64,000 nt of DNA from Pseudomonas alcaligenes. GTDB lineage: Bacteria; Pseudomonadota; Gammaproteobacteria; Pseudomonadales; Pseudomonadaceae. Position numbers and translations under genes: made by a program. Below the pieces are notes generated by a model, which worked only from the letters and a program-made list of their open reading frames with translations, was not told where the DNA came from and did no database searches. Numbering within the stretch: the stretch's first letter is position 1; every line of letters begins with the position of its first letter. Location: contig NZ_LZEU01000001.1 of the NCBI RefSeq assembly GCF_014490745.1, positions 434,001 through 498,000 of the forward strand, written 5' to 3'. Below, piece after piece: positions 15,511-25,191 of this stretch.

Positions 15511-15924
15511 TCAGCCGACCGGCTGCAGCTCGTGCTCTTCCAGCCAGTCCAGCGCCAGCTCGTGCAGGCGCGCGCGCTCGAAGCTCTGCCAGGCCTGCAG
15601 CAGCGGCGGGTAGCCCATCAGGATGTGGTTGAAGGTGCGCGCCGGCTTGCGCCCGACCAGGGCCTGTTCCAGCGCGGCGTAGGCCTGCGGGTGGGCGACT
15701 TCCTGGAGGAACTCCTGCATCAGCGCCAGGTGGGTGCCGGCTTCCAGCGGCTCGATGGCGACGAAGCGTTCCGGTTCCTCGCGCAGCAAGGCCGCCAGCT
15801 CGCTGTCGCCGTCGTCATCCAGCAACAGCAGCACTTTGCCGCGCAGCAGGTCGAAGTAGTGCTCGAGGCCTTCACTGTCGAGGGCGACGGCCAACTGGTC
15901 GAGGTCGATGGTCAGGGGGCGCAT
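15511..15924 (-). CDS. UPF0158 family protein
   Basis: A 137-aa cytoplasmic protein starting MRPLTIDLDQLAVALDS, the characteristic opening of UPF0158; the conserved blocks DDDGDSE, RFVAIEPLEA and the W(L)EEHEL end are visible. The start at 15924 gives this opening; the longer frame upstream is non-conserved. No biochemical function is known to me. It lies 59 bp downstream of the chemoreceptor gene on the same strand, an arrangement I remember in P. aeruginosa. Confidence 0.85.
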   Translation of the reverse strand: MRPLTIDLDQLAVALDSEGLEHYFDLLRGKVLLLLDDDGDSELAALLREEPERFVAIEPLEAGTHLALMQEFLQEVAHPQAYAALEQALVGRKPARTFNHILMGYPPLLQAWQSFERARLHELALDWLEEHELQPVG

Positions 15925-15983
15925 GGCGCAGGCCTCGGGCAGCGGGAGATGCTCCGATCCTACGCCCGCAGGGGCGCCCGCTG

Positions 15984-17903
15984 TCAAACGCGGAAGCGGC
16001 TGACCAGCTGTTGCAGCTCGTTGCCCAGGCGCGCCAGCTCGATGCTGGAGGCGGCGGTTTCCTCGCTGGCCGAGGCGGTCTGCTCGGAGATGTCGCGCAC
16101 GTTGATCACGCTGCGGTTGATCTCCTCGGCGACGGCGGTCTGCTCCTCGGCGGCGGCGGCGATCTGCTGGTTCATCGACTGGATCGACGACACCGACTGG
16201 GCGATGGCGCCCAGGCGGCGGCCGGCGCGGCGGGTCAGCTCGACGGTGCTTTCGGTCAGTTCGCGGCTGCTGTCCATCAGGTTGGCGGCCTGCTGGGTAC
16301 CGTTCTGCAGGGCGGCAATCAGCGCCTCGATTTCCTCGGTGGATTTCTGCGTACGCTGGGCCAGGCCGCGCACCTCGTCGGCGACCACGGCGAAGCCACG
16401 CCCGGCATCACCGGCACGCGCGGCCTCGATGGCGGCGTTGAGGGCGAGCAGGTTGGTCTGTTCGGCCACCGCCTTGATCACGTCGAGCACGCTACCGATC
16501 TTCTGGCTTTCTTCCTTGAGGTGGCTCACCGCGTCGTTGGAGCGGCCCACTTCGCTGGCCAGCTTGTCCATCTGAGTGACCGCGTCGTTGACCGCGGCTT
16601 CGCCTTCCTTGGCCTGGCGGTCGGCGGCGCTGGCCGCTTCCGAGGCTTCTTCGGCGTTGCGCGCGACTTCCTGCACGGTGGCGGTCATCTCGTTCATCGC
16701 GGTGGCCACCTGGTCGGTCTCGACCTTCTGGCTGTTGACCCCGGCGCTGGTCTGCTCGGTGACGGCGGAGAGCTGTTCGGCGGCGCTGGCGATCTGGGTC
16801 ACGCCATCGCGGATATGGCCGATCAGCTCGCGCAGGCTCAGGGTCATGCGCTGCATGCTCTGCTGCAGCTGGCCCATTTCGTCGCGGCGGGTGACGCGGA
16901 TGTCCTGGCTGAGGTCGCCGGCGGCGATGCGTTCGGCGCTGCTCAGGGTGTACTGCAGCGGGCGGGTGATCTGCGCGGTGATCAGCGCGGCGGCGCACAG
17001 GCCGATCAGCAGTGCCAGCACCGAGGCGCCAGCCAGCAGGGTGCGCGCCTGGCCGGTTTCCGCGAGGCGCTTGGCGCTCTGCCGCTCGAACAGTTGCTCG
17101 CTGACCTTCAGCACCCGTTCGCCGTGCTGGCGCATCTGGGCGATGTGCTCGGCACTGCGCTGCATGGCGCTGCCGAAGTCGCTGATGGCGGTGCGGTAGT
17201 TCTGCAGGGCGGCAGCGGCCTTGGTCAGGTCGGAGTCATCGCTGCCAATGGTCTTGCCCAGCTCCTGCAGGCCCTTGAGGGCTTCGTCCACCGCGGCGAA
17301 GGCCGCCTGCTGCAGGGCTGGGTCGCTGCTGTAGGTGTAACCGCGCACCTGGAAGCGTGCCTGCTGCACGCTCAGGCGCAGCACGCTGAGCTGGCGGAAC
17401 TGTTCCAGACGGCTGGCGTCGTCGAGGGTGATGTCGCTGAGCACGCGCTCCTCGATCTGCACCAGCAGGGCCACCGCCGCGTCGGCGCTAGCGCCGAGCT
17501 TGCTGCGGGCGGCTTCGCGGGCCTGGTAGTCCTGGGTGAGCTGGGCGAAGGTACTGCGGTAGTCGTCGGTGGCGGCGGCCTGTTCGGCCATCAGCTTGAG
17601 GTCGACGGGGTCGCTGAGCAGGCCCTTGAGCTGGTCGCCGAGGTCGCTGATGGCCTGCAGGTTGTCCGTCACTGCCTGGCTGGTGGCCGGCTCCTGCTTC
17701 ATCTGGTAGGCCAGGCGGCTGATGCCCAGATCCTTGGTCAGCTCGCTGAGGCGGGCGCTGGCGCCGAGCTTGTCGCCGCGCTCGACCGTGGCGCTCAGGC
17801 TGTGCCAGCCGGTGACCGTGATCAGCAGGGTAAGCAGCAGCACCAGGCCGAAACCCAGGGCGAGTTTGTGTTTGACGCCGAGATCACCGAACCAGCTGAG
17901 CAT
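15984..17903 (-). CDS. mcpK: Methyl-accepting chemotaxis protein with HBM-type sensor domain
   Basis: A 639-aa transmembrane chemoreceptor: TM1 at about 12-32, a ~255-residue helical periplasmic sensor, TM2 at about 288-312, a HAMP domain ([14 protein letters not shown]), and a signalling domain with the conserved hairpin tip [20 protein letters not shown]. The long all-helical sensor is the size of the helical bimodular (HBM) domain. From remembered gene order next to rsmE/tatC, the P. aeruginosa counterpart is McpK, a receptor for alpha-ketoglutarate; I assign the symbol by that position, and the ligand should be treated as tentative. Confidence 0.85.
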   Translation of the reverse strand: MLSWFGDLGVKHKLALGFGLVLLLTLLITVTGWHSLSATVERGDKLGASARLSELTKDLGISRLAYQMKQEPATSQAVTDNLQAISDLGDQLKGLLSDPVDLKLMAEQAAATDDYRSTFAQLTQDYQAREAARSKLGASADAAVALLVQIEERVLSDITLDDASRLEQFRQLSVLRLSVQQARFQVRGYTYSSDPALQQAAFAAVDEALKGLQELGKTIGSDDSDLTKAAAALQNYRTAISDFGSAMQRSAEHIAQMRQHGERVLKVSEQLFERQSAKRLAETGQARTLLAGASVLALLIGLCAAALITAQITRPLQYTLSSAERIAAGDLSQDIRVTRRDEMGQLQQSMQRMTLSLRELIGHIRDGVTQIASAAEQLSAVTEQTSAGVNSQKVETDQVATAMNEMTATVQEVARNAEEASEAASAADRQAKEGEAAVNDAVTQMDKLASEVGRSNDAVSHLKEESQKIGSVLDVIKAVAEQTNLLALNAAIEAARAGDAGRGFAVVADEVRGLAQRTQKSTEEIEALIAALQNGTQQAANLMDSSRELTESTVELTRRAGRRLGAIAQSVSSIQSMNQQIAAAAEEQTAVAEEINRSVINVRDISEQTASASEETAASSIELARLGNELQQLVSRFRV

Positions 17904-17999
17904 GGAGGACTCCTGACCGAACCAATGCAGAGGGCCGGGTGCTGTCCCGGCGGGTAGCCGCTATATCGGCTGAGCCTATGTTCTCTTAAGGGGCGCTGT

Positions 18000-18707
18000 T
18001 TAGAACAGGCGGGCGAGCAGGGCGCTGACAGCGGTTTCCACGCGCAGGATGCGTTCGCCGAGCTGCACGGGCTGCAGGCCGGCCTCGTGCAGCTTCTCCA
18101 CTTCGTAGGGAATCCAGCCGCCTTCCGGGCCGATGGCCAGGGTGACCGGCTCGCTGAGGGCGCGCGGGCAGGCGGGGAAGTCGCCAGGGTGGCCGACCAG
18201 GCCGCGCGTGCCGGCGGCGAGCTGGGGCAATCTGTCCTCGACAAAGGGCTTGAAGCGCTTCTCGATGACGACCTCGGGCAGCACGGTGTCGCGCGCCTGT
18301 TCCAGGCCGAGGATCAGCTGTTCACGGATCGCTGCCGGTTCGAGGAAGGGGGTCTGCCAGAAGCTCTTTTCCACCCGGTAGCTGTTGAGCAGCACCAGGC
18401 GTGGCACGCCCATGGCGCTGACGGTCTGCAGCACGCGGCGCAGCATCTTTGGCCGCGGCAGGGCCAGGAGCAGGGTCAGCGGCAGTTTGGCGGGGGGCGG
18501 CTGGTCGAAGCTGACGCGGATATCCGCCTGCTCGGCGCTCAGGGTCTCGATACTGCCGCTACCCATCAGTCCGCCGAGGCGGCCGACGCGCAGGCTGTCG
18601 CCGGCCTCGGCGCGGTGCACTTCATGCAGGTGCTTGAGGCGCCGGCCCTGCAGCACGACGCGATCCGCCGCAACGAAGTCGGCGTCTTCCAGCAGCAGCA
18701 GGTTCAC
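18000..18707 (-). CDS. rsmE: 16S rRNA m3U1498 methyltransferase
   Basis: A 235-aa SPOUT-class enzyme that methylates N3 of U1498 in 16S rRNA. The start is a GTG at 18707 overlapping the tatC stop (GTGA). The N-terminal PUA-like part contains [16 protein letters not shown]; the C-terminal knot has the S-adenosylmethionine loop LAIGPEGGW and the final [20 protein letters not shown]. Length is normal. Last gene of the hisI–hisE–tatABC run. Confidence 0.94.
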   Translation of the reverse strand: MNLLLLEDADFVAADRVVLQGRRLKHLHEVHRAEAGDSLRVGRLGGLMGSGSIETLSAEQADIRVSFDQPPPAKLPLTLLLALPRPKMLRRVLQTVSAMGVPRLVLLNSYRVEKSFWQTPFLEPAAIREQLILGLEQARDTVLPEVVIEKRFKPFVEDRLPQLAAGTRGLVGHPGDFPACPRALSEPVTLAIGPEGGWIPYEVEKLHEAGLQPVQLGERILRVETAVSALLARLF

Positions 18708-19507
18708 GGCAGCGGGGCGGGCGGCTGGTCGTCGGAAGCGGCCTCTGCTTCTTCGTGCTCGCTGCGCTTGCGCACCAGACCGCCGAAGAACAGGCCGATC
18801 TCGAACAGCATCCACATCGGCACCGCCAGCAGGGTCTGCGAGAAGATGTCCGGTGGGGTGAGGATCATGCCGACCACGAAGCAGCCGACGATCACGTAGG
18901 GCCGGCTCTTCTTCAGGCTGGCGATGTCGACCAGGCCGATCCACACCACCAGGAAGGTCGCCACCGGGATCTCGAAGGCCACGCCGAAGGCGAAGAACAG
19001 GGTGAGGACGAAGTCCAGGTACTCGTTGATGTCGGTCATCATCGCCACCCCTTCCGGGGTCACGCTGGCGAAGAAGTGGAAGATCAGCGGGAACACCAGG
19101 AAATAGGCAAAGGCCATGCCGCCGTAGAACAGGAAGATGCTGGAGATCAGCAGCGGTACGGCGATGCGCTTCTCGTGCTTGTACAGGCCCGGCGCGATGA
19201 AGCCCCAGACCTGGTGCAGGATGATCGGGATGGCGAGGAACAGCGCGCACCAGGCGGTTAGCTTGAACGGCGTGAGGAACGGCGAGGCGACCCCGGTGGC
19301 GATCATCGTCGCGCCTTCCGGCAGGTAGGCGCGCAGCGGTGCCGAGACGATGGTGTAGATGTTCTGGGCGAAGTAGAACAGCCCGGCGAACACGATGAAG
19401 ATGGCGATCACGCAGCGCAGCAGGCGGGTGCGCAGCTCGGTGAGGTGCGCCACCAGCGGCATGTCGCCGCTCGGGTCGACCTGGGGTTCGGGGGCTTGCT
19501 GGGTCAT
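18704..19507 (-). CDS. tatC: Twin-arginine translocase subunit TatC
   Basis: A 267-aa inner-membrane protein with six membrane helices; the signature [15 protein letters not shown] at the N-terminus and [11 protein letters not shown] mid-protein are visible. TatC binds the twin-arginine signal peptide of folded cargo and works with TatA and TatB. Its start overlaps the tatB stop (ATGA) and its stop overlaps rsmE. Confidence 0.97.
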   Translation of the reverse strand: MTQQAPEPQVDPSGDMPLVAHLTELRTRLLRCVIAIFIVFAGLFYFAQNIYTIVSAPLRAYLPEGATMIATGVASPFLTPFKLTAWCALFLAIPIILHQVWGFIAPGLYKHEKRIAVPLLISSIFLFYGGMAFAYFLVFPLIFHFFASVTPEGVAMMTDINEYLDFVLTLFFAFGVAFEIPVATFLVVWIGLVDIASLKKSRPYVIVGCFVVGMILTPPDIFSQTLLAVPMWMLFEIGLFFGGLVRKRSEHEEAEAASDDQPPAPLP

Positions 19508-19857
19508 GGCTGGCGCGGCGGCTCCGGAGTGGCCGGGGGAGTGGCGGTGGGCGCGGTTGCGGCCTGCGGCGCGGCGGGCTGGGCCGGGCTGGCCTCAGCC
19601 TCGACAGTGGGCGGCGGCAGGATCGACTGCTTGAGCTCGCGCTCCATCTGCAGGATCTGCTCGTTGTGCAGCTGGCGACGAATCTCGTCGGCGCCGATCT
19701 CGCGTTCCACTTCCTGCTTGATCGCATTGAAGCTGCGCTTCAGCCGACCGATCCACAGACCGGCGGTACGCGCAGCCCCGGGCAGGCGCTCGGGGCCGAA
19801 CACGATCAGCGCCACCAGACCGACCAGCAGCAGCTCGGAAAAACCGATCTCGAACAC
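19504..19857 (-). CDS. tatB: Twin-arginine translocase subunit TatB
   Basis: A 117-aa protein: one N-terminal membrane helix ([20 protein letters not shown]), the conserved GPERLP hinge, an amphipathic helix and an Ala/Pro-rich tail (about 85-117). TatB passes substrates from TatC. It starts 3 bp after tatA and overlaps tatC. Confidence 0.96.
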   Translation of the reverse strand: MFEIGFSELLLVGLVALIVFGPERLPGAARTAGLWIGRLKRSFNAIKQEVEREIGADEIRRQLHNEQILQMERELKQSILPPPTVEAEASPAQPAAPQAATAPTATPPATPEPPRQP

Positions 19858-19860
19858 GGC

Positions 19861-20106
19861 TTAGTCCTTGCGCGCCGGCTCTTCGACTTTGTGCGCCGTG
19901 GCGTCGATGGTCTGCGGCTGGTGCAGCTGCTCGCTGGCGGCCGGGGCCGCTTCGGCCGGTTTGTCTTCTTCGGTGTTCATCGCCTTGCGGAAACCTTTGA
20001 CGGTTTCGCCGAGGTCGGAGCCGAGGGTCTTCAGGCGCTTGGTGCCGAAAACCAGCACGACCACGATGAGAATGACGATCCAGTGTTTCCAGTCGAAAAT
20101 GCCCAT
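19861..20106 (-). CDS. tatA: Twin-arginine translocase subunit TatA
   Basis: An 81-aa pore subunit. The start at 20106 gives [20 protein letters not shown] and the [15 protein letters not shown] hinge/amphipathic helix characteristic of TatA, then an acidic, Ala/Glu-rich tail. An in-frame extension upstream is not conserved. Order hisI–hisE–tatA–tatB–tatC is usual in Pseudomonas. Confidence 0.96.
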   Translation of the reverse strand: MGIFDWKHWIVILIVVVLVFGTKRLKTLGSDLGETVKGFRKAMNTEEDKPAEAAPAASEQLHQPQTIDATAHKVEEPARKD

Positions 20107-20128
20107 GCAATCAATCCTCGAAAAATGA

Positions 20129-20467
20129 TCAGTCGGAAGTGGTGGGGCGTGCCGCTTTCTCGGCATGCCCGGAAAGCCCGAAGCGCCGATCCAGTTCGTC
20201 CAGCACGGCCTGTGGGTGCTGGCCGAGGGCGGCGAGCATGACCAGGCTGTGGAACCAGAGGTCCGCGGTTTCGTAGATCAGGTCGCTGCAATCGCCGTTG
20301 ATGGCCGCGTCCTTGGCCGCAAGAATGGTTTCGACCGACTCTTCGCCGACCTTCTCCAGAATCTTGTTCAGGCCCTTGTGATACAGGCTGGCCACGTAGG
20401 AGCTGTCCGGCGCCGCGCCTTTGCGCGCCTCCAGCACCTCGGCCAGGCGGGTGAGGGTGTCACTCAT
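20129..20467 (-). CDS. hisE: Phosphoribosyl-ATP pyrophosphatase
   Basis: A 112-aa enzyme of histidine biosynthesis (step 2: PR-ATP to PR-AMP). The helical MazG-like fold is recognisable from [21 protein letters not shown], with the metal-binding Glu residues, and [12 protein letters not shown]. The start overlaps the hisI stop by 8 bp. Confidence 0.95.
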   Translation of the reverse strand: MSDTLTRLAEVLEARKGAAPDSSYVASLYHKGLNKILEKVGEESVETILAAKDAAINGDCSDLIYETADLWFHSLVMLAALGQHPQAVLDELDRRFGLSGHAEKAARPTTSD

Positions 20468-20861
20468 GCTTGTGTCCCGTGTGGTAGATGGCATGCGGGT
20501 CTTTGAGTACCGGATCGACGGTGCGCCACGCGCCATTTTCCCACACCCGGTAAAAGCAACTTTCGCGCCCGGTATGGCAGGCAATGCCGCCCAGCTGTTC
20601 GACCTGCATCACGATCACGTCGGCGTCGCAGTCCAGGCGCAGCTCGTGCAGCTTCTGCACATGGCCGGACTCCTCGCCCTTGCGCCACAGCTTGCCGCGC
20701 GAGCGCGACCAGTAGATGGCGCGCTGCTCGGCGGCGGTGAGGGCCAGGGCCTCGCGGTTCATCCAGGCCACCATCAGCACGCGGCCGGTCTGGTGATCCT
20801 GGGCGATGGCGGGAACCAGGCCGTCCTCGTTCCAGCGAATTTCGTCGAGCCAGTCGGTCAT
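20460..20861 (-). CDS. hisI: Phosphoribosyl-AMP cyclohydrolase
   Basis: A 133-aa enzyme of histidine biosynthesis (step 3, opening the adenine ring of PR-AMP). Family motifs: [28 protein letters not shown], the metal site LDCDADVI and [11 protein letters not shown] with its zinc-binding Cys residues. Stand-alone form separate from HisE, as usual in Pseudomonas. Confidence 0.96.
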   Translation of the reverse strand: MTDWLDEIRWNEDGLVPAIAQDHQTGRVLMVAWMNREALALTAAEQRAIYWSRSRGKLWRKGEESGHVQKLHELRLDCDADVIVMQVEQLGGIACHTGRESCFYRVWENGAWRTVDPVLKDPHAIYHTGHKHE

Positions 20862-20965
20862 TTCTGCATCCGCCCGTGTCGGGCACTTTCGTGGCGCGCG
20901 AGGCGCGCGGGTTGTGCACCTTGGCGGTGCAATGAGCTAAGTGTGCCAGTAGCGGCCGACACTGG

Positions 20966-22558
20966 CTATCGGCGCAGGATCAGCAGCAGGCCGGCACCCA
21001 GGCTGAGCCAGGCACTCCAGGCCAGTGGGCTGAGCACCAGGCCCTGGCTGACCCCCCCGGCCAGCAGCGCGGCGCCGAGCAGACGCAATGGCCAGCCCTG
21101 GCTGCTTGCCTGTGCGGGCTGCGGGGCCACGGTCTGCGGCTGGTTGAGACGCTCCAGGGTGTCGCGGGCCATCTGCGACAGATGTGGCACCTGCTCGGCC
21201 TGCTGCTGCAGGTTGCGCAGCAGCTGCAGCGGGCTGACCCGCTCGCGCATCCAGCGCTCGAGGAACGGCTGCGCGGTGCTCCACAGATCCAGATCCGGGT
21301 ACAGCTGGCGGCCCAGGCCTTCGATGTTGAGCAGGGTCTTCTGCAGCAGTACCAGCTGCGGCTGCACTTCCATATTGAAGCGCCGTGCGGTCTGGAACAG
21401 GCGCAGGAGAATCTGGCCGAAGGAAATATCCTTCAGCGGCTTCTCGAAGATCGGTTCGCAGACGGTGCGGATCGCTGCCTCGAAGTCGTTGACCCGGGTC
21501 TCGGCCGGCACCCAGCCGGAGTCGATGTGCAGCTGCGCCACCTTGCGGTAATCGCGCTTGAAGAAGGCCAGCAGGTTGCGCGCCAGGTAGTCCTGATCCT
21601 CGGCAGTGAGGCTGCCGACGATGCCGCAGTCGATGGCAATGTACTGTGGGCTCCACGGCGTGCGGGTGGCGACGAAGATGTTGCCGGGGTGCATGTCGGC
21701 GTGGAAGAAACTGTCGCGGAACACCTGGGTGAAGAAGATCTCCACGCCGCGCTCGGCCAGCAGTTTCATGTTGGTGCGCTGGTCGGCGAGCACCGCCATG
21801 TCGGTCACCGGTACGCCGTAGATACGCTCCATTACCAGCACCTTGGGGCGGCACCAGTCCCAGTACACCTGCGGCACGTAGAGCAGCTCGGAGCCTTCGA
21901 AGTTGCGCCGCAGCTGGCTGGCGTTGGCCGCCTCGCGCAGCAGGTCGAGCTCGTCGTAGATGGTCTTCTCGTAGTCGCTGACCACTTCCACCGGGCGCAG
22001 GCGGCGGGCATCGGCCGAGGCCTTCTCGGCGATGCGTGCGGCGAGGAACAGCCAGGCCAGGTCGGAGCGGATGATCGGCCGCAGGTTGGGGCGGATCACC
22101 TTGACCACCACTTCCTCGCCGCTCTTCAGCTGTGCCGCATGGACTTGCGCCACCGAGGCCGAGGCCAGCGGTGCCACATCGAAGCGGGCGAAGACATCGG
22201 CCACCTTGGCCCCGAGCTGCTGCTCGATGCGCGCCACGGCGTGTTCCGGGTCGAACGGCGGCACCTGATCCTGCAGGCGCGCCAGTTCGTCGGCGACATC
22301 CGCCGGCAGCAGGTCGCGGCGGGTCGAGAGCAGCTGGCCGAACTTGATGAAGATCGGCCCGAGGTCTTCCAGGGCCAGGCGCATGGCCTCGCCACGGCTG
22401 TACTGCAGGGGTTTGCGCGGCAGCCAGCGCCACGGCAGGAGCAGGCGCAGGGCGCGCATCCAGGTCGGCAGGGGCAGGGTCAGCAGCAGGTCGTCCAGGC
22501 GGTAGCGGATGACCACGCGCAGGATGCGCAGCAGGCGGCGGGTGGCGAGCAGCTTCAT
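20966..22558 (-). CDS. ubiB: Ubiquinone biosynthesis protein kinase-like UbiB
   Basis: A 530-aa ABC1/ADCK atypical kinase required for ubiquinone synthesis. The N-terminal KxGQ motif appears as KFGQLLSTR, followed by the Ala-rich nucleotide loop ([15 protein letters not shown]), the catalytic [10 protein letters not shown] and the metal-binding IDCGIVGSL. Two C-terminal hydrophobic helices (about 490-528) anchor it in the membrane. It overlaps ubiJ (ATGA). Confidence 0.96.
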   Translation of the reverse strand: MKLLATRRLLRILRVVIRYRLDDLLLTLPLPTWMRALRLLLPWRWLPRKPLQYSRGEAMRLALEDLGPIFIKFGQLLSTRRDLLPADVADELARLQDQVPPFDPEHAVARIEQQLGAKVADVFARFDVAPLASASVAQVHAAQLKSGEEVVVKVIRPNLRPIIRSDLAWLFLAARIAEKASADARRLRPVEVVSDYEKTIYDELDLLREAANASQLRRNFEGSELLYVPQVYWDWCRPKVLVMERIYGVPVTDMAVLADQRTNMKLLAERGVEIFFTQVFRDSFFHADMHPGNIFVATRTPWSPQYIAIDCGIVGSLTAEDQDYLARNLLAFFKRDYRKVAQLHIDSGWVPAETRVNDFEAAIRTVCEPIFEKPLKDISFGQILLRLFQTARRFNMEVQPQLVLLQKTLLNIEGLGRQLYPDLDLWSTAQPFLERWMRERVSPLQLLRNLQQQAEQVPHLSQMARDTLERLNQPQTVAPQPAQASSQGWPLRLLGAALLAGGVSQGLVLSPLAWSAWLSLGAGLLLILRR

Positions 22559-23169
22559 GGAGTGGTGTGAGCCTTACGGGCAAGACGGTCGATGCGGGCA
22601 TCGAGGCGGTCGAGGGCCAGCTTGAGCTGGTCGAGTTCGTTGAAACGGGCCTGGGCCTCGCGCTCGCCGACCAGGCTGCGCGACTCCTCGCTGAGGTAGT
22701 CGGCAAGGGTCAGGCGCAGGCTGTCGAGGCTGTCGCCGGCCCACTGCACGCGGCTGCGCAGATGGCTGCCGAGCAGCTGGCTGCCGACCGGGCCGAGCCA
22801 GCGCGCCAGCTCGTATTCCCAGTCCAGTTCGAGATCCTGGAGGATGGCTGCCAGCTCCAGCAGCACGGCGCTGTCGCCATCCAGCTCGACCTCGGGCTGG
22901 TGCAGCACGGCGGTCTTGTCCTTGGCCAGGGCCAGGCGCAGCAGGCTGGCGGCCGGGGCACGCAGGCAGCAGTCGGCGCCTGCAGCCTGGGCCGCCAGCT
23001 GCAGGCCGTGCGCCCCCGGGCGGATGAACAGGCGCAGGGCCGGACTGCGGCAGTCGACTTCGATCAGCGTGCCGTCGAGCCGGGCCAGGCGCGGCAGCGC
23101 CGTGCTGTCCATCGCCAGCACACGATTGAGGCCGTGCTCGACGCCGGCCAGCAGCCCGGTCAGCAGCAT
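22555..23169 (-). CDS. ubiJ: Ubiquinone biosynthesis accessory factor UbiJ
   Basis: A 204-aa SCP2-domain protein that binds lipid intermediates in the Ubi metabolon. The start at 23169 ([18 protein letters not shown]) matches the usual N-terminus; the open frame upstream is made of palindromic-element sequence and was rejected. The C-terminal coiled coil ([19 protein letters not shown]) is typical. Only one base separates the start codon from the element at 23171, so the ribosome site lies within the element and is weak. Confidence 0.93.
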   Translation of the reverse strand: MLLTGLLAGVEHGLNRVLAMDSTALPRLARLDGTLIEVDCRSPALRLFIRPGAHGLQLAAQAAGADCCLRAPAASLLRLALAKDKTAVLHQPEVELDGDSAVLLELAAILQDLELDWEYELARWLGPVGSQLLGSHLRSRVQWAGDSLDSLRLTLADYLSEESRSLVGEREAQARFNELDQLKLALDRLDARIDRLARKAHTTP

Positions 23170-23170
23170 G

Positions 23171-23437
23171 AGGGTCTGATCCCGTTTCGGCGCGAGCCGC
23201 GTTGCTGCGTCAAATCGCGCCAGGCAAGGCGCGGGACGCAGGTAATGGTCATTCCCTTGCCAAGTCCCGCAACGCCGCATGGCGCGATTTGCCGCGCAAC
23301 CCGAAGGGCCGGGCCAGTTTTTGCGCGGCGCTGCGTTATTCGTCGTTCATTTGGAACAGCCAAACCTCTCTCCTCATGCCTTGCTCCGCGCAAAAACTGG
23401 CTCCGGCGCGGCCGCGAGCGAAACGGGATCAGACCCT
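23171..23437. repeat. 267-bp palindromic element between ubiE and ubiJ
   Basis: Perfect 19-bp terminal inverted repeats (AGGGTCTGATCCCGTTTCG at the left, its complement at 23419-23437). Inside are nested hairpins: AAATCGCGCCA with TGGCGCGATTT, and GCCAGTTTTTGCGCGG with CCGCGCAAAAACTGGC. It has no coding capacity that looks real. A block between the inner arms (CTGCGTTA, TCATTT, TCCTCA, GCCTTG) is related to the 10577 and 13561 repeats. It looks like a miniature, transposase-less element. Confidence 0.8.
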
Positions 23438-24218
23438 ATGGCTTGATGCCGCGGTGCAGGGCGACGATGCCGCCGGTCATGTTGTGGTAGGTCACGCGCT
23501 CGAAGCCGGCGTCGACCATCATCGCCTTGAGGGTGTCCTGATCCGGGTGCATGCGGATCGACTCGGCCAGGTAGCGGTAGCTGTCGGCGTCGTTGCTGAT
23601 CAGCTTGCCGGCCAGCGGCATGAAGGCGAAGGAGTAGGTGTCGTAGGCCTTGGCCAGCAGCTTGTTGCCCGGCTTGGAGAACTCCAGCACCAGCAGGCGG
23701 CCACCTGGCTTGAGCACGCGCAGCATGGAGCGCAGGGCGTTTTCCTTGCGCGTCACGTTGCGCAGGCCGAAGGCGATGGTGACCACGTCGAAGTGGTTGT
23801 CGGGGAACGGCAGCGCCTCGGCGTCGGCCTGGACGAACAGCACGTTGCCGGCCACGCCCTTGTCCAGCAGGCGATCACGGCCGACCTTGAGCATCGAGTC
23901 GTTGATATCGGCGAGGACGACTTCGCCCTGCGGGCCGACCAGGCTGGAGAACTTGCGGGTGAGGTCGCCGGTGCCGCCGGCAATATCCAGCACGCGATTG
24001 CCCGGGCGCACGCCGGACAGCTCGATGGTGAAGCGCTTCCACAGGCGATGCAGGCCGCCGGACAGCACATCGTTCATCAGGTCGTACTTGGCGGCTACCG
24101 AGTGGAACACCTCGGCGACCTTCTCGGCCTTCTGGCTTTCCGGTACGTCCTGGTAGCCGAAGTGCGTGGTCTTCTCGAGGGGCTCGTCCTGGGTTGGAGC
24201 CTTGCGCGGATCGTTCAT
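23436..24218 (-). CDS. ubiE: Ubiquinone/menaquinone methyltransferase UbiE
   Basis: A 260-aa S-adenosylmethionine-dependent C-methyltransferase of quinone biosynthesis. Motifs: [25 protein letters not shown], the SAM loop [12 protein letters not shown], and [11 protein letters not shown] and [10 protein letters not shown]. Full length. Its TAG stop uses the last two bases of the palindromic element as read on this strand. Confidence 0.97.
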   Translation of the reverse strand: MNDPRKAPTQDEPLEKTTHFGYQDVPESQKAEKVAEVFHSVAAKYDLMNDVLSGGLHRLWKRFTIELSGVRPGNRVLDIAGGTGDLTRKFSSLVGPQGEVVLADINDSMLKVGRDRLLDKGVAGNVLFVQADAEALPFPDNHFDVVTIAFGLRNVTRKENALRSMLRVLKPGGRLLVLEFSKPGNKLLAKAYDTYSFAFMPLAGKLISNDADSYRYLAESIRMHPDQDTLKAMMVDAGFERVTYHNMTGGIVALHRGIKP

Positions 24219-24248
24219 GTCGCGGTCACCGGAATCAAAGTGGCGGCC

Positions 24249-24300
24249 ATTCTAAACCCGTGGCCGGCCTTTGTCTTGGCGCCGGGCGGGGCGCTATAGT
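24249..24300. promoter_or_regulatory. Divergent promoters for ubiE and the 92-aa PHA-locus gene
   Basis: Rightward: TTGTCT (24271-24276), 18-bp spacer, TATAGT (24295-24300). Leftward on the minus strand: AAGACA (24277-24272), 17-bp spacer, TAGAAT (24254-24249). The two -35 boxes overlap, so the promoters would compete. Read by eye against the sigma-70 consensus. Confidence 0.5.
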
Positions 24301-24332
24301 CGCGCGACATCCGGTCGCTGTTGGAGCCCTGC

Positions 24333-24611
24333 ATGACCCGTATCACCGTTGAACGCGCACATTCCCTCGGCCGTGCGGCCGCCCGCGAAAAGGCCGAGGC
24401 CCTGGCCGAGCGCCTGGCGCGCGAATACGACGTGAAGTACCGCTGGAGCGGCGACGTGCTGGAGTTCAAGCGCAGCGGCGCCGATGGCAGCATCGAGGTG
24501 AGCGACGCTCACGTGCGGGTCAGCCTCAAGCTGGGCCTGCTGCTCTCGGCCCTGGGCGGTACCATCAAGCGCGAGATCGAAGAGACCCTGGACAAGCACC
24601 TGCAGGCCTGA
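24333..24611 (+). CDS. Polyhydroxyalkanoic acid system family protein
   Basis: A 92-aa protein (MTRITVERAHSLGRAAAREKAEALAERLAREY) of the small family found next to PHA granule genes; the pattern of a helix followed by strands (YRWSGDVLEFKRSGADGSIEV) and an amphipathic last helix is typical. Its role is not established; it may bind granules. GGAG precedes the ATG at 24333; a TTG at 24321 is the alternative start. It lies between ubiE and phaI, on the phasin strand. Confidence 0.8.
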   Translation: MTRITVERAHSLGRAAAREKAEALAERLAREYDVKYRWSGDVLEFKRSGADGSIEVSDAHVRVSLKLGLLLSALGGTIKREIEETLDKHLQA

Positions 24612-24719
24612 ATCGACGGCCGTGGCGGCCTAGTATGTGATTTCTAATTTTTCTGACTACCTTGGGTTCAAGTCCTGGCAAAGGGCCAATTTTTCATCAC
24701 TCGGAACCTGAGGTGCAGC

Positions 24720-25181
24720 ATGGCCACTAAAACCGCCGTTAAGAAGAAAGTTGAAGCCGTAGTCGAAAGCAAAGCTACCGTACTGACTGACGTGAAGGCC
24801 TATGCCCGCAAGGTTTGGCTGGCCGGTCTGGGCGCCTACGCAAAAGCAGGTCAGGAAGGGCTCGATTACTTCAAGGAGCTGGTCAAGGCCGGCGAAGGCG
24901 TCGAGAAAGAAGGCAAGAAACTGGTGAGCAAGCAGGTCGAGGCTGCCAACAGCCAGATCGAAACCCAGGTTGCCAGCGTCAAGTCGAGCGTCAAATCCAG
25001 CGTGTCGGAAGTGAAGGGCAAGGTCGAAGTGCAGTTCGACAAGATCGAAAAGGCCTTCGATGGCCGCGTCGCTGCCGGTCTGAATCGCCTGGGTATTCCC
25101 TCCAAGCAAGACGTTGAGGCACTCTCTGCTAAGCTGGACGAGTTGAATGCATTGCTTGAGCGTGTCGCGCGTACTCAATAA
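24720..25181 (+). CDS. phaI: Phasin PhaI
   Basis: A 153-aa granule-associated phasin. The phasin core DVKAYARKVWLAGLGAYAKAGQEG is followed by a long amphipathic coiled-coil helix (KLVSKQVEAANSQIETQVAS and on) and a basic N-terminus. Phasins coat PHA granules and control their number and size. PhaF follows 10 bp downstream after a strong AAGGAGAG site, forming the phaIF operon transcribed against phaC1ZC2D. The upstream gap 24612-24719 is AT-rich around 24640-24660 but I could not fix a promoter there. Confidence 0.94.
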   Translation: MATKTAVKKKVEAVVESKATVLTDVKAYARKVWLAGLGAYAKAGQEGLDYFKELVKAGEGVEKEGKKLVSKQVEAANSQIETQVASVKSSVKSSVSEVKGKVEVQFDKIEKAFDGRVAAGLNRLGIPSKQDVEALSAKLDELNALLERVARTQ

Positions 25182-25191
25182 GGAGAGCAGG

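Noticed and set aside
16011..17957. A 648-codon plus-strand frame across the chemoreceptor gene
   Set aside because: Gly/Leu/His-rich antisense translation of the receptor, no motifs or ribosome site.
18708..19727. N-terminal extension of the rsmE frame through tatC
   Set aside because: Arg/Pro-rich out-of-frame reading of tatC; the GTG at 18707 gives a normal RsmE.
20862..20965. GC-rich dyads (GCGCGCGAGGCGCGC and CCAGT…ACTGG) between hisI and ubiB as a terminator
   Set aside because: No T tract follows on the ubiB strand, and the stems are short, so they do not meet the standard for a rho-independent terminator.
23171..23437. ubiE–ubiJ palindrome considered as an insertion sequence or as coding
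   Set aside because: At 267 bp with no transposase and only trivial frames it cannot be an autonomous insertion sequence.
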